DNA of 64,000 nucleotides from Musa acuminata AAA Group (GCF_036884655.1 NC_088355.1:40911001-40975000); one strand, 5' to 3'. Shown: positions 24,899 to 36,560, numbered from the stretch's first letter. Notes: generated by a model from the sequence alone, not told the origin. Numbers and translations are program-made.

Positions 24899-25971
24899 CT
24901 ACCAGTAGGCGACACTTCGGTGCAGCCCCTGTGGCACCTCCGCCTGGCATCCATCGTCGCCAAGAAGGTCGGTGAGATACTCGATGTCGAGCTCCGAGAG
25001 GAACAAGTCGTAGGGACCAGCCCCGCTCGCAGACCAATTCCCGTAGCTGTTTCTGCTGCCGTCGTCGACCGTGAATGTCGATGAAGTTGCCGACACTTCT
25101 TCAGCCCGTGAATGTCGATGAAGTTGCCTGGTCTCTTTAGCTCTGCATTCTCTCGGCAACGGTGAAGGCTCCGAGTAGAACTCGTGCGAGTCCTGTGTGA
25201 GCGCGAAGATGGAGTCGACGGATCTGGAGATGTCGCTAGGGTTGTTGTAAGGCTCAGCTTTGACAGTAGGTAGCAGTGAAGCTGGAGTCGGTGACGGGAT
25301 ATTAGAGGTGATGATGGTAGGTGTCATCAGCTTCTTCTTAAGCTTGGTGTTCCAGTAATTCTTCACATCATTGTCAGTTCTTCCGCGTAGGTGGGAAGCA
25401 ATGACAGACCACCTAAACAAGAGATCTCGGGGACTCACTACAGACATCATTGGAGTTGTCGAAACCACTGAAAGAGAATCATTACCTGCTCCCGAGTTTC
25501 CTATAAAGACTGCAGATGATGTTGTCTTCCTCCTCTGTGAAGCCACCGTGCTTAATGTCTGGCCTGAGGTAATTGAGCCATCTCAAGCGGCAGCTCTTGC
25601 CGCAGCGGTTGAGACCTGAAACCAGCGACGCAATCAAGTGAAGTGAGATTGCACGGAGATTCAAAGATAGCCTTAATTTTCATTGCACGATGCAGATCCT
25701 CAGCTCTGTTGCTGGGAGGAAAGCTCATAACATGCATTCAGATGTCTCATCGTCTTGAAATATATAGATAAGATGCAGAGGAGAATATTGAAGGGAAACG
25801 AAGTAACTGCTCGACAAGATTGAAGGGAAAATGACCTGCTTTCTTGGGCAAAGTAATCCAATTGCCGCCAGTCCCGTACTCCTCGATGTGGCTTCTGAGG
25901 ACTGCATCTTCCTCCGGAGACCACGGCCCTCTTTTCACGGTGGCCTTGTCGCAGCACGGCGCTCTCCCCAT
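24899..25971 (-). CDS. R2R3-MYB transcription factor, RAX/MYB36/MYB87-like
   Basis: Nuclear DNA-binding regulator. Exons on the minus strand: 25971-25836, 25615-25486, 25412-24899, joining to 259 residues. The N-terminus MGRAPCCDK...[10 protein letters not shown] is the standard start of plant R2R3 MYBs. R2 spans about residues 14-64 and R3 about 67-115, ending in the [18 protein letters not shown] block. The two introns interrupt the repeats at the positions typical of the family (after Ala45 and within Arg88). The GGNW and IKHGGF features point to subgroup 14, which includes Arabidopsis RAX genes, MYB36, MYB68, MYB84 and MYB87 and acts in axillary meristem formation, root endodermis or root growth. 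The C-terminal half (about 120-259) is diverged, ending in an acidic stretch ([13 protein letters not shown]) that could be an activation domain. The exact orthologue is unresolved. Confidence 0.9.
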
Positions 25972-26156
25972 CCTCAAGCAAAACCACCGGCGACCAAAAG
26001 GAGCTGCCCTCAAGAAACCACCAGCTCGCACAAGAAGAAAGAAGCAGGGAGGGGAGCAGACAAATTATGGGGTCCTGAGTTTTCTTTGAAGCCTTTTGGA
26101 GACGAAAAGGGAAGGATGGCAGGCTTGATCCAGTCCTTCCATATGGCTTCCTTGTG

Positions 26157-26164
26157 TATATATA
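26157..26164 (-). promoter_or_regulatory. Putative TATA box of the MYB gene
   Basis: TATATATA lies about 190 bp upstream of the MYB start codon on its strand, followed downstream by a CT-rich leader. The spacing is suitable for a plant core promoter with a leader of about 150 bp. No transcript data support it. Confidence 0.4.
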
Positions 26165-26329
26165 GAGAGAGAAAACCTCAGACTGCTTCCTGTTCTTTCC
26201 CTTCTATCTTGCTCCACATGCTACGAGGAGTCGAGTCTAAACCAAGTCAGGGTTTTCTTTGGAGATTTCTGGACCGTCTGATGATGATCTTACTACATGA
26301 GTGATAGGGCACATTTTGATAACCTGCCC

Positions 26330-27200
26330 TCCAACCACTGTTTAGAGCCACATCAACGTCAAAGTTAACAAAACGGACCATGCCCCCGATCAACGCTGTT
26401 CCGCAAAGGTCGGATGGCGCCGACTAAGTACAACGCCAACCTACAAAAGTCGAGATGGCACCGACCAAGTATAGCGCCATCCCGCAAAGATTAGGACAAC
26501 ACGGATCGATTGCGGCACCGTCTCGCAAAAGTCGAGACAATGCAGCCCGAGCACAACTCCGTCCCACAAATGTCAAGACGACGCCAACCAAGTACAGCAC
26601 TGCCCCACAAAGGTCGAGACGATGCCGACCGAGTACAGCGCCGTCTCGTAAAAGTCAAGACGACATCAAGTACGACGTTGATATTCGACGCCATGGCACT
26701 GAGGACGCCCAACATTTGCTCCAGGTGTAAGCCCACTGCCCGATGGATCGACAACCATAAATATGACAAGTACGATCGATCCCGAGCTAAAGGATAAAAA
26801 CGCATCACGGGGCTGGCGAAGGGGATCGATTCTCGACCCATTTTTTACCCAGTTCTAACTAAATCTTCGAATGGGTCGAAGTTGGGAGTCCCCTTCCCGA
26901 CCCCAACCAATGTACAAGGACAGGCGATAGAGAGGAGGGTAGCCAATCAAAGGGGGAATCTCCAGATCTTGAAGCCGAAGCCCAAGCCCAATCCCATCGG
27001 ACGATGACTCCCGTTGCTCGAGTACCGACGTGGATGATCTTGTACACTCGAAACAAAACCAAGCCATGCTGACCCCTCAGCCACGGTGTAAATGATCACT
27101 ATCATTAAGATAAGGCTCCTGTGACAACTCCAATCTTGATTACAAACACTCGACGAAAACAAACGAGGTTAGACTTTGGTGACATGCGTGCATGCTACTT
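26330..27200. mobile_element. Probable degraded LTR-retroelement segment
   Basis: This GC-rich block differs in composition from its surroundings. It contains a 41-bp tandem repeat, a promoter-like GATAAAAAC (near 26793), then a segment with repeated GGGTCG/CGACCC and CCTTCCCGACCCC motifs that resembles R-U5 regions of monocot Ty3/Gypsy LTRs. Clear TG/CA ends, a target duplication and a primer-binding site were not found, and no gag or pol is visible. The assignment is therefore tentative and the borders approximate. Confidence 0.3.
26402..26687. repeat. 41-bp minisatellite, about seven diverged copies
   Basis: Units begin near 26402, 26442, 26483, 26524, 26565, 26606 and 26647. The consensus is roughly CGCAAAAGTCGAGACGAYGC followed by a CGACCAAGTACAGCGCCGTC-like half. 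Spacing is 41 bp except the first unit (40). Unit 3 and unit 7 are the most diverged. The array keeps open frames on both strands, but no protein is recognised. Confidence 0.8.
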
Positions 27201-28815
27201 TCTTCATCCTGGAACTGGTCCATGTGAGCCAGGGCGAATCCTGTGCTTCTCTCTTTGATTTCAGACCTGTAGTGGTTGTGTCCAGCTCAGTGTCCTCTTC
27301 GTTCCCATCAGCTACGACGACTAACCGGTCCGTGAACCCCAAGACCTAGCAGTCCCGAGAGAGCGATGTTGATGAGCTCGATGGTGAGGCCACGCGGTGA
27401 GTTGCTCGACCACGCCAACGCGCATACAAGAGAGAATTTATAGCTATGTACGCATCAAAAAGGCGACCATTTAGAGATTGGCTGCTTTCGTTCTTGGAAG
27501 AATTAATTCCAAATTACATCCGGTAAGAAGAGGTGTTCTGAACGCGTCAACCCCGTTAGCCGAACTGATCAAAAGCATGAGCACATGAGCCTTGATCTTT
27601 CAAAGTCGCTGGCGGTGTGGGAGCTTGAGCGGGTCCGCTCATCATGCACACCTCGTTCCTTTTGAGGTGTGGACCTGAGAATGAGCAAGACAAGGGAAAA
27701 GGACGGAAGGAAGAAAGACAGAAGATGACGATGATGGTGATGCCAGGACGAGGAACTCCAAGACTTTTGTTTGTTGAGGGCGATGACTTGGCCACATCTC
27801 TTCAAAGTATATGATCTTCTTGTTGTCGATGCCTACCATTTACTCCTCTATGAAAAGTCCTATACATCTTTGTCAGTGCCCACTAAAAGCAACACGCATT
27901 GCACTCCTCGGATCTCACAAGATTTCAGAGCCATATTCTGGATTGCTTAAGTTGACTCAGTTTTCCTCCCCCTCATAAAAATGAATTGAAGTTTGGACAC
28001 CACAAATTGGAGACTTCCTTTTTCTTTTTTGCTTGAATGCTTGCCATCACAATATATGTCATGGTTAATTACCATCCATGACATGCGCATCCATATGCAG
28101 CTGTTCTGCATTATGTTTCACAGGAAGCCAAGCAGAGAAGATCTTTTGTCTATTAGTTCATGGAATTGACTCGAGATGGAGATGGGAAGCTTCTTCTTGA
28201 TGGTCGGTTGTGTGTCAACAACAACATAAATGCTGGATGGATTGACTATACCTATTGCGGATGATATGTTCGGTGGGAAGTGGTCCAGTTTATGGATCGA
28301 CCAATCTCTCCCTGCTTTGCACATCATAAATCTAGCTTTGCCACCTTGTGAGGAGACCCCATCCAACTTTTCTTATTTGCTTTCACCACTCTCTTCTTCT
28401 ACCACTCCTCTTCTCTTCTTCATTCGATCTCTTCTATAAGCTGTTCCTTGGCTACCATGCTTGGCAATGCAATACTTCAAAACAACTTTCAAGGTACAAC
28501 AGCAAGTACACAAAACAAATGTCTGCTACTGAAGCTATTGAAAGTACACAAGTCATTCTGTCACGTTAGGTCTCCAAGTGAATCCTATATCCAAACTTAA
28601 TAGTATCAGGTGCCCAAATGTCTCATACACAAGAATGAACCATAATAAGTCCACTATGTTAACTCCACTATGTTAGTGATCCTTCATCCTTATGCTTGTC
28701 CAACTTGGAATAAGATTTGTCTGTGCCACAAGGAGATTGAAATCCTTTGCTATGATTAGTTAACATGTCAAGGTAACAGCAACATGTACAAATATGTATA
28801 GTTGCTATATCCAAG

Positions 28816-28818
<3 letters not shown>

Positions 28819-28874
<56 letters not shown>
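28819..28874. repeat. Compound CT/AT microsatellite
   Basis: A CT run of about 34 bases passes directly into an AT run of about 22 bases. It lies in intergenic DNA. The junction of two dinucleotide runs usually reflects slippage plus a single base change. Confidence 0.9.
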
Positions 28875-29066
28875 GACCTACCTACCTGGTAGCTATAGAA
28901 TACATTCTTTAAATAATGATTTAAGGTCTCAACTGTGCCTTGAAAACTGCACTGAATTTTAATTTATGGGCCTGTGCAAGGACACATCTTCTTCTTCTCC
29001 ATTATCTTCTCCTGTATTGATTTCCATCCAACAATAATCAGATGATCTACATGTATAACAACAATC

Positions 29067-29090
29067 AAAGAAGAAGAAGAAGAAGAAGAT
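29067..29090. repeat. GAA trinucleotide run
   Basis: About eight AAG/GAA units lie in intergenic DNA between the MYB and CCCH genes. No coding frame uses them. Confidence 0.7.
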
Positions 29091-31298
29091 AAAGTTGCGC
29101 TAAAGTTACTTCGCTGGATCCAGTTGACTGTCTTGCTTGCCATGCATGGCTTTGTGTTCAAGTATGTCTACCATTTATATATATGCTTTTTGCACACTGC
29201 TATTCAGCATTCTACTATGTCAGTTGTATCTGTTTCCTATGAATTATCCTCATGGCTCCAAAGATTTCTTCTCCTCGTTCTCTTTCACAATCCACTGTTA
29301 AGTTCTTTGAATGTACTTTTCTTTCTGTTGCTACTTTGAATGTGCTTTCAACACTATTATACACTATTTTAAATGTGTATAATAAGCAAACCATGGGCGA
29401 TGGTAGAATCAAAACATCAGTGTCAGGCTAATGGATCATCCAAAGGTTGCTGACTCAGCGAATGCAGGTGCATCAGGTGGCCGTATCCCTTCGCTCTCGA
29501 TCATCTGTGATTTGAATCGTATGTTGGAGTTGGTATACACAGTTTTGGATGCTTCCCTGAGATATTAGACATCATATGTTCTTATGTTTTGTTGTGGGCA
29601 TGCGTTCTAATGGACCAGTTAATTGCATAATATGCGGTCCGAGGAAGACCAACATATACGATCTCATTTCCATGGCCCGATGCTCATCTAATCAGTGCTG
29701 TCTGTGTTAATGCATGTCAGACCTCATGAGATTGGATCACAGAAAACCAATATTTTCTTGTGTCTGTATTCTGCAGTTTGATCAGATTTCCATGCGGTGC
29801 CCAACTCTGGTTGGATTTCTGTCAGGAGAGAGAGCAGGATCCACTTCAGGATCTGGACGTGAGACGGAAGCAGATGAGAGGAGCAGCGCAACTTGCACCA
29901 TGGCCCTCGTGGTGGGTCTTCTTCTACACACACAGTAACCTCCACCGAGAAACCATGGTCGGTCGCTTTGTGGAAAGACAGCCTCATCGTACGCCCACTC
30001 CACTGCATCCCTGATCTGCTCTGCTTCAATTATTGCTGCCCTAAACGAAACTTACGAAGAAGCAAAGCTTTCATGGTCCCTTTCAGCGACATTCGCTTCA
30101 TGCCATCCCACTTCTCTCGTCGAAGACTCGCCGCGCACTGCACGCACGTCCTTCATGTTCTTCCCACCTCGAGTCTTTGTACTGGTCAGCACCATCAGTA
30201 GATCTCAACGAGCTCATCATATCATGTTTCTTGGGGAGGTGGTTAACGCCCGTTAACCTGACGGTTGATGAGAACAGGAAGGCTCGAACACAAAGAATAA
30301 TAAGTCAAGAACAGGTGCGACGTGAGCGGCTTTTCCGGACACGAGATCTAGATTTGTTTACAGTGGGGAATCAGGATTTGTCTTAGATTCTGAGAATCCA
30401 GTGACGGAGAATCTCACTCCCGGTTTCTTAGTATCAGCTCAAGTGCATCCTATCATTTTACGTGCTCTCGAGGAAGACGCCCGGCGGACTACCTTTCTGC
30501 CTAATCTTCATTATTGTTGCATGTCTCATAGTTTCATATACCTTTGAAGTATCGGAAACTACATTTCTGCAACAACATGGCTTGTTCATCTTCGTCTCAC
30601 GTTTACAGTGGCTGTAAATAAAACAGCAGAAACCACAAGCACCAGACTTTTCAGTAGGCGTCGCCACACACATACTTTATTCATTAGCGCTACAAAAAGT
30701 GACGAGGTATGTGATACCAAAGGTCTTGTCAATCAAGAACAAGGATGGACCAGCATCTCAGGATGCGTCGTTTCATTCATCTTCTTGTTCTTAGGCTTTC
30801 AGGTTGTCTGCCCCATTCAGGTCGTGGACGTTCTAATAATTGTTCTGCTCAAAAAGCAACCATGCATGGCCCATGCACTGTCCGAACCCCAACACACGGC
30901 TTTCTCTACGTGCTTACCGGACATATATTCTCTCTGCTTCATTTAGCGGATTGAGAAAAGATCAGAAACCATTGCAGAGTAGAGGCTGCGAGTACAGGTT
31001 GTTCGGCGAATGACAAAAGGGTTGACATCTTGTACTGAGATCCAACTCAGATAATAGCACAAGTAAAATAGACATGGTGGATGGTGGATGGTAGAAGCAT
31101 CACACACAAATTCTTTCGATGGTAACACAGAGTTTCGATTCTTCACATGAAAGAAAAGGGGAATTGGCTACTAATTCGCTATGGCATACTGCTTTTACAC
31201 CCAAAAAAATGTCTTTTTTTCACCATATTTGATCTTTGGCAACATTTCCTTCTTTATTTATGAACAAACATCGAAAACAATGGCCAAAGATGACTCCT

Positions 31299-32273
31299 TT
31301 AATCGTTCACCAATTCTGTAACCCATCCTAAATCCGGCACCGCCTCCGCTGCTTCCTCCTCCTCCTCCTGCCTCTTCCACCATTCGAGTAGCTTAGATCT
31401 CGAACCCCAGGCTGCAGCCGCGGCCGCCGCCTCCCAAGCGTCCCCCACTGCCACCTCTGCCGCGAGCGGAGCTCTCCCCAGGACCGCCGCGCCACTACGC
31501 GTCCCGAACGGGGGCCTGGACCTCACCTTGCTCAGCTGAAGGTTGCTCATCGATTGGATCACCTCGTCCAACGCCACCGGCGACACCGGCGGAGAGGAAC
31601 CATCGGACGGCGGCGACATGGGCGCCAGCGCCAGCGTGGACGTCGGGGACGAGGACACTCTCGCGCCGCCCTCGCTCGGCGAGGTGGGGCTCGGGGGCAG
31701 GACGAGGCGGAGCTGCTCGGGCGAGTGCGCGAAGAAGCAGACGCGGCGGTGGCAGGCGGCGCCGTCCTTGCAGGGCTGCGTCCGGTAGCGCGCCGGGTGG
31801 AGCCAGGTCTCGAACACGCCGTGGGCGAGATCGCAGGACTCGCCGCGGCGGCACCCCCCGCCGCGGCGGAAGTCCGGACAGAGGGAACCAGAGTAGTGGA
31901 ACCGACGGGGGTCGCGGCGCCTCGCCTTCTCGCCCGGGTGGGCGTAGGGGCACTCGGTCCAGTCGTGCGACCTCCCGCGAGGGCACCGCCGCACCTTGAA
32001 CTCGTACATGCGGAACTCGTCGCAGGCGTACGCGTCCGCCGCCGTGGGGTCCGCCGCGGAGGAGGAAGAGCCGTCGTTGCGGGGGAGGAAACGCTGAAAA
32101 GCGGCGAGCCCCACCTCTACGAGGAGGTGGGGTGGGAGGTCGGCGGAGAGCCCGGCGACGCCGCTCACGGTGAGAACGGGATACTGCTGTATGGCGGCCA
32201 TCGAGTTGTCGGAATAGGACCAGGGGGCCACGTAGGCCGTCGGACCGGCGTAGGTTCCCTGGCCTGGCACCAT
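31299..32273 (-). CDS. Tandem CCCH zinc-finger protein with RR domain (TZF2/TZF3-like)
   Basis: Single-exon gene of 324 residues, typical of plant RR-TZF proteins, which are intronless. These bind RNA, shuttle between nucleus and cytoplasmic granules, and act in ABA, jasmonate and stress responses. The arginine-rich region (about 83-125) has the C-x5-H-x4-C-x3-H pattern (Cys97, His103, Cys108, His112). It is followed by finger 1, C-x8-C-x5-C-x3-H (Cys132-His151), a 16-residue linker, and finger 2, C-x5-C-x4-C-x3-H (Cys168-His183). All metal ligands are present. The C-terminus ends LGWVTELVND, like the conserved DxGWVxDLV tail of the Arabidopsis C3H20/C3H49 pair. Ala and Glu runs lie between. 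The ATG at 32273 is the first in frame. The coding region is very GC-rich compared with its flanks. Confidence 0.93.
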   Translation of the reverse strand: MVPGQGTYAGPTAYVAPWSYSDNSMAAIQQYPVLTVSGVAGLSADLPPHLLVEVGLAAFQRFLPRNDGSSSSAADPTAADAYACDEFRMYEFKVRRCPRGRSHDWTECPYAHPGEKARRRDPRRFHYSGSLCPDFRRGGGCRRGESCDLAHGVFETWLHPARYRTQPCKDGAACHRRVCFFAHSPEQLRLVLPPSPTSPSEGGARVSSSPTSTLALAPMSPPSDGSSPPVSPVALDEVIQSMSNLQLSKVRSRPPFGTRSGAAVLGRAPLAAEVAVGDAWEAAAAAAAWGSRSKLLEWWKRQEEEEEAAEAVPDLGWVTELVND

Positions 32274-32400
32274 GAACACGCTTCCTTCTTCGCTGCCCCT
32301 GTCGCTCCGCCTTCAGTACAAAGCAGTAGAGTCGGGATCGAGGCTGCTACAAAGCATGCAATAGCTTCGAATTTCCACTTCCTTAATCGCGTCGACGCGT

Positions 32401-32409
32401 ATATTTATA
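32401..32409 (-). promoter_or_regulatory. Putative TATA box of the CCCH gene
   Basis: TATAAATAT on the minus strand, about 130 bp upstream of the CCCH start codon. It is a close match to the plant TATA consensus at a sensible distance. Confidence 0.5.
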
Positions 32410-32425
32410 GTGAAAAATGAAGCGG

Positions 32426-32456
32426 AAATAAATAAATAAATAAATAAATAAATAAA
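32426..32456. repeat. AAAT tetranucleotide microsatellite
   Basis: About seven AAAT units lie immediately upstream of the putative TATA box of the CCCH gene. Length changes here would alter promoter spacing. Confidence 0.85.
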
Positions 32457-33104
32457 AGAAGAGTCGAGAAACTGCCGCCGCCTCCATTTCAAAAGGCGGT
32501 GAGTGGGAAGGACGCAAAAGACGCCACTCGCGGTACGAACTCGCTCACACATCGCACACGCGGCGAGATCGGCGGCGAGAGAGCCGATGTGTGGACGCGT
32601 GGAGACGTGGCGACATGGTTTGCGTCACCGAGGAAGGAAGGTTGGGCCCCGCGGTCGTGGAGCAGTGCGGTTACACGAGCGGGTATGGGCTGTATATTTA
32701 TTTGTATGTATACGACCGATTATTTCGTATACGAAGTACAGGAGAAATCATCAAAGTATACCGTATATATATACATACATACATACATATGATAATCTAA
32801 CTTAGCAATGTGATTATAAAAATTCGCACGTTGTGATTGTGCATAAGAATATATTTTGCATAATTAATTATGATGCATTGAATGCTTTATTATTAAAAAT
32901 ATGATCGGATGCATCTTTGCATGAGAAAAGATTTGTATATTTATGACAAATCGAGAATCATGATATTTATGTCATAGATAAACATATCATGTATATGGAG
33001 ATATCTTGTTCGATTATGATGCATTGGACATGTTAATTCTTATGCCCTTGACATCATGTTAATTACTTAGATGGAATATCATGTATATTGGTTTACATCA
33101 TACG

Positions 33105-33470
33105 TGTAAACCAATTCTCAAAACCATATGTAATCTTATTAGGATAAGTAATGTCACTTAGATGGAATGAATTATTGATGCAAGCTTGTTTGATAAATTT
33201 TTCATTCACAACTAATTAATTAATTAATGATGTAATAGTGATAAAAAAAAAATAATATAAATAAATATTATAATGAGTAATAACACAAGTAATAGATGCT
33301 AAGCCTTTATAATGATTCATCGACCTTCATCACTCTATTTTTAGTGGGCCAAGATCAACTATTATTATACTTATCTTATTTTTTGAATAATTTTTTTCTT
33401 CGTAAATAATAATACTAATAACTCAAAAAGAGAATTTCTTATCTGATAAACTTTATACTTAAGTTTAAAA
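33105..33470. repeat. Diverged third copy of the AT-rich local repeat
   Basis: It shares the order of segments with the two better copies: AAACCATATG..., an AATTAATTAATTAATGAT block, an AGTAATAGATGCTAAG-type segment and a GATCAACTATTATTATA-like segment. It is much more diverged and lacks the end of the unit, so it is probably older. Confidence 0.45.
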
Positions 33471-34752
33471 ATAATTTTAAATTATTATTTCAACTAACTA
33501 ACATAAAAGCACTAGTCACCACAAAAAATAGGGTAAATGATAAAAAAAAATCTAAAATTAAGGATAATAATTGTACCAATGCCACTCTAGTCAATATTAT
33601 CGTTCAATTGTTAAAATAACACTAAAATATTACTAGCTTATATTGTTGGTAGACCTTATAGATAGTGTTAAGTCATGCCATTGTCCATTGGCATGTTAAA
33701 CCCAACAAGAGCCTAATCTTATCTCATAGACTCATCCACCCACTATAGCTTGCACTTGTGTTAGTCATATTTTTAGTCTAGTCACAACTTGATCGAGGTT
33801 TGATTAACTTTGACGATAACCCTCACTATGGTTTATCGATCGATTTTCTAGTTTATCAATTGATCATCATGTGAATCGATTGATAGAGTAATCAATCATT
33901 CAACACATCGATTAATCCATGAGACATCAATCAATCGACACGTCGATCAATCATTCAAGTTCATATTATTCTTATTCTTTATTGGGTCTAATAGCTATCG
34001 TGTATAATAACATAACTACGTGTGGCATACGTAAGGATTCGAGGTGAATCGAATGCCTTACATAGATCTCAACAAAATACAACTTCACCCTTTTCGTAAT
34101 ATGGTTTGATGGCAAAAAGGACTAAGGCATTCCTTTTTGTAATTAATCTCGACTCTTTTTATTTTGGAAGACACCATTTGATCATAGAATTAAGGTTTGT
34201 TCTCTAGTTCGGTAACAAAAGAAAGATGAAGTATTCAACAAAGTTCATCCGGGAAACAATATGAAAAAGATTTCATGTTCACCTCACGGATCCCAACGCC
34301 ATCAACAAACATGAAATGGTGGTTGGTTGCTAATGGGAAGAGAATTACAAGGAAAATTAATTATTTGGTTAAGATGCATCATACACTTTGATTATTTTGG
34401 GTAGATTCAACATGCATAAGAATATATTTTGCATGATTAATTTATATTTTGGGAGGGTGCATCGTATATGAGGAGATATTTTATTTGATTATGATGCATT
34501 GAACGTTTTAATATTTTTATGCATTAAACGTTTTAATTCTTATATCTTAAAATTATGTAAAAAGATAATTTTTAAGGTTGATGTGCATTAGTCATTTTAA
34601 TGCTTATGCTTAAAGAGATTCTTATATCGATAATAGTTATTTACTTTCATCACTTTAATGCTTATACGGATATATTACATGTAAAGAAATTTTTGTATCG
34701 ATAATAGTTACTTATCGACTCAACTTGGATGCATCAAGAACAATCTATGAAA

Positions 34753-35361
34753 TAACCTGGTTAGATCGATGTATCGATCTCCTGATGATTTAGATTATGT
34801 GGATTAATCTAAATTCTTAAAACTATATACAGTCTTAAAATATTTGTTAGGATAGATAATGATATTAAGATAGGGTAAATTAGTGTAAGCATATTTAAAT
34901 TTTTTTTTTATCATAATTAATTAATGATATATAAAATTAATATAATTAATTAATTTTTTTTAATCATAATTAATTAATGATATATAAAATTAATATAAGT
35001 AAATATCAAAATAAGTATAAACGAGATCAAGTCTTTATAGTAATTCAATTTTCTTAACTCTTAATCCCTCGAGATAATCGGTTTCACTATCTCGACCATA
35101 AACGAGTGATAATCAACTACTGTTATATATCTCTTAATTTCAATGCTTAAAAAGTAAATCCTACACTTTGAATCGTTCCTCTCTTCACAAAGAATAATAT
35201 TGATTACCTGAGAGAGGAATTTAAAGTAAACTCAGGTGTCCCGAGTGCTATAACCGATGGTTATACAATCTAAATAAAAATTCACCTCACAAGGTGGGTA
35301 AAATAATCTTGCTCGCATGATCTTAATTTGACGGTTCTGATTTCTCCCACAGCGACGTGAG
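34753..35361. repeat. AT-rich local repeat, copy 1
   Basis: It begins at GATCGATGTATCGATCTC and ends at CCCACAGCGACGTGAG. It aligns over most of its length with copy 2 about 870 bp downstream, with small insertions and deletions. No ORF or terminal inverted repeat is apparent, so a segmental tandem duplication is likelier than a transposon. Confidence 0.7.
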
Positions 35362-35626
35362 TATATAATATATCGATCTATTCGATTATTTCGATGATCT
35401 TCTCGAGTAACATATGACCGGAAGGATTTAAGATATATATTTAAAGGTAAATCGATCTCATTATAATGATTTAATCATGATCTGATTCTCATTGCATAGA
35501 TCCAAGAACATCACAATATACATCTAGATAATATATGATAAAATATCAACAATAATAATGTCACATGTACTATCACTCATGTGATTGACTTGTAAGATAC
35601 GTATAACTAATATCAATACTATAGAT

Positions 35627-36159
35627 TAACTTGATTACATCGATGTATCGATCTCATCTCTAGATTTGGATAACGTGGACGAGTCTAAATTCTAAAAACC
35701 ATATGCAGTCTTAAAATATTTGATGATATTAAGATTGGGTAAATTAGTGTAAGCTTATTTATTTATTTTTTTTATCATAATTAATTGATTAATGATACAA
35801 GTGTGATATAAAATTAATATAAGTAAATATCAAAATAAGTATAAACACTAGTAAGAGATCCTAAGTGTAATTTAATTTTTTTAACTCTTGATCTCTACTC
35901 CCTCTAGATAATCGGTTTTCATCGTCTCGATCTTTATTTTATCTTGAATGAGTGATAATCTATAAATCTCTTAATTTCAATACCTATAAAGTAAATCCTA
36001 CCCTTTTTTTAATCGTTCCTCTCTTCACGAAGAATAATATTGATCACAAACGGATGGTTATACAGCCTAAATAAAAATCCACCTCATAAGGTGGGCAAAA
36101 TAATCTTGCCCGCATGATCTTAATTTGACGGTTCCAATTTCCCCCACAGTGACGCGAGC
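35627..36159. repeat. AT-rich local repeat, copy 2
   Basis: Partner of the copy at 34753. It ends at CCCACAGTGACGCGAG, about 400 bp before the RGG start codon, so it forms part of the upstream region of that gene. It has lost a segment of about 70 bp relative to copy 1. Confidence 0.7.
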
Positions 36160-36361
36160 TTTTCACAAGAGATACGCTACGAACGTGGGCACGAAGCCAT
36201 CCATTTGACCAAAACACCCATTCTTTATCATCCCATAAATGAAAGAAATGGCGGAGAATTGTGAGTATTTATGTCATTTTGGATTCTGCAACTGATTCAT
36301 AAGCAAATCCGAGGGGGAGAGTTGAGGGCTATTTGGTCGGACTTCGGAGTCGCGTTGCGGC

Positions 36362-36420
36362 TAGGGTTTTTGCTCGCCTGCATCTCTCTCTTTCTCCCTC
36401 TCGCGCACTCCGAAACCCTA
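36362..36420 (+). promoter_or_regulatory. Telo-box motifs in the RGG gene leader
   Basis: TAGGGTTT at 36362-36369 and AAACCCTA at 36413-36420 flank a CT-rich tract. A further CTAGGGTT lies near 36459. In plants the AAACCCTA telo-box is enriched near the starts of translation-machinery genes. Its presence here fits a ribosome- or mRNA-associated product, but function is inferred. Confidence 0.5.
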
Positions 36421-36560
36421 TCTTTGCCGCCCCCCGTCGAGGGGTACCGCCGCAAATCTAGGGTTCCCATGGAGATCGTCCCGCCGGCGTTGGCGTTCTT
36501 TTAGTTCTAGGTTCTCTCGAGACAGTCCGTTCCCGGCGCGTGAGGCTTCGCTTGGCACTG

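Larger units (their letters stand above)
27201..31298. other. Intergenic region between MYB and CCCH genes
   Basis: About 4 kb with many short frames and no recognisable gene. It contains a CT/AT compound microsatellite (28819-28874) and a GAA run (29067-29090). The stretch 29720-30200 is moderately GC-rich with overlapping open frames on both strands (for example 29724-30029), but none matches a family I know. The segment from about 30,960 to 31,298 probably includes the 3' UTR of the CCCH gene. A non-coding transcript or small-RNA precursor cannot be excluded; I recognised no conserved plant miRNA sequence. Confidence 0.45.
32457..36400. other. AT-rich intergenic region, CCCH to RGG gene
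   Basis: The first 200 bp are GC-rich and belong to the CCCH promoter side; a TACA run follows at 32770-32790. From 32800 on the DNA is AT-rich with no coding frame over 60 codons until the RGG 5' region. It contains three related copies of a local repeat and a patch (33838-33960) rich in ATCGAT and ATCAATC motifs. I see no gene. Confidence 0.6.

Noticed and set aside
29724..30029. Overlapping frames on both strands in the MYB-CCCH gap
   Set aside because: No domain, no supportable splice structure, and frames of similar length on both strands suggest composition effects.
31554..32420. 288-codon open frame opposite the CCCH gene
   Set aside because: It is antisense to the GC-rich zinc-finger exon, has an Arg/Gly/Ala-biased composition and no domain. 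The minus strand encodes a complete conserved protein.
36271..36504. 77-codon frame upstream of the RGG start codon
   Set aside because: It lies in the probable promoter/leader with telo-boxes and a CT tract, and ends before the real start. It could be an upstream ORF but nothing supports translation.
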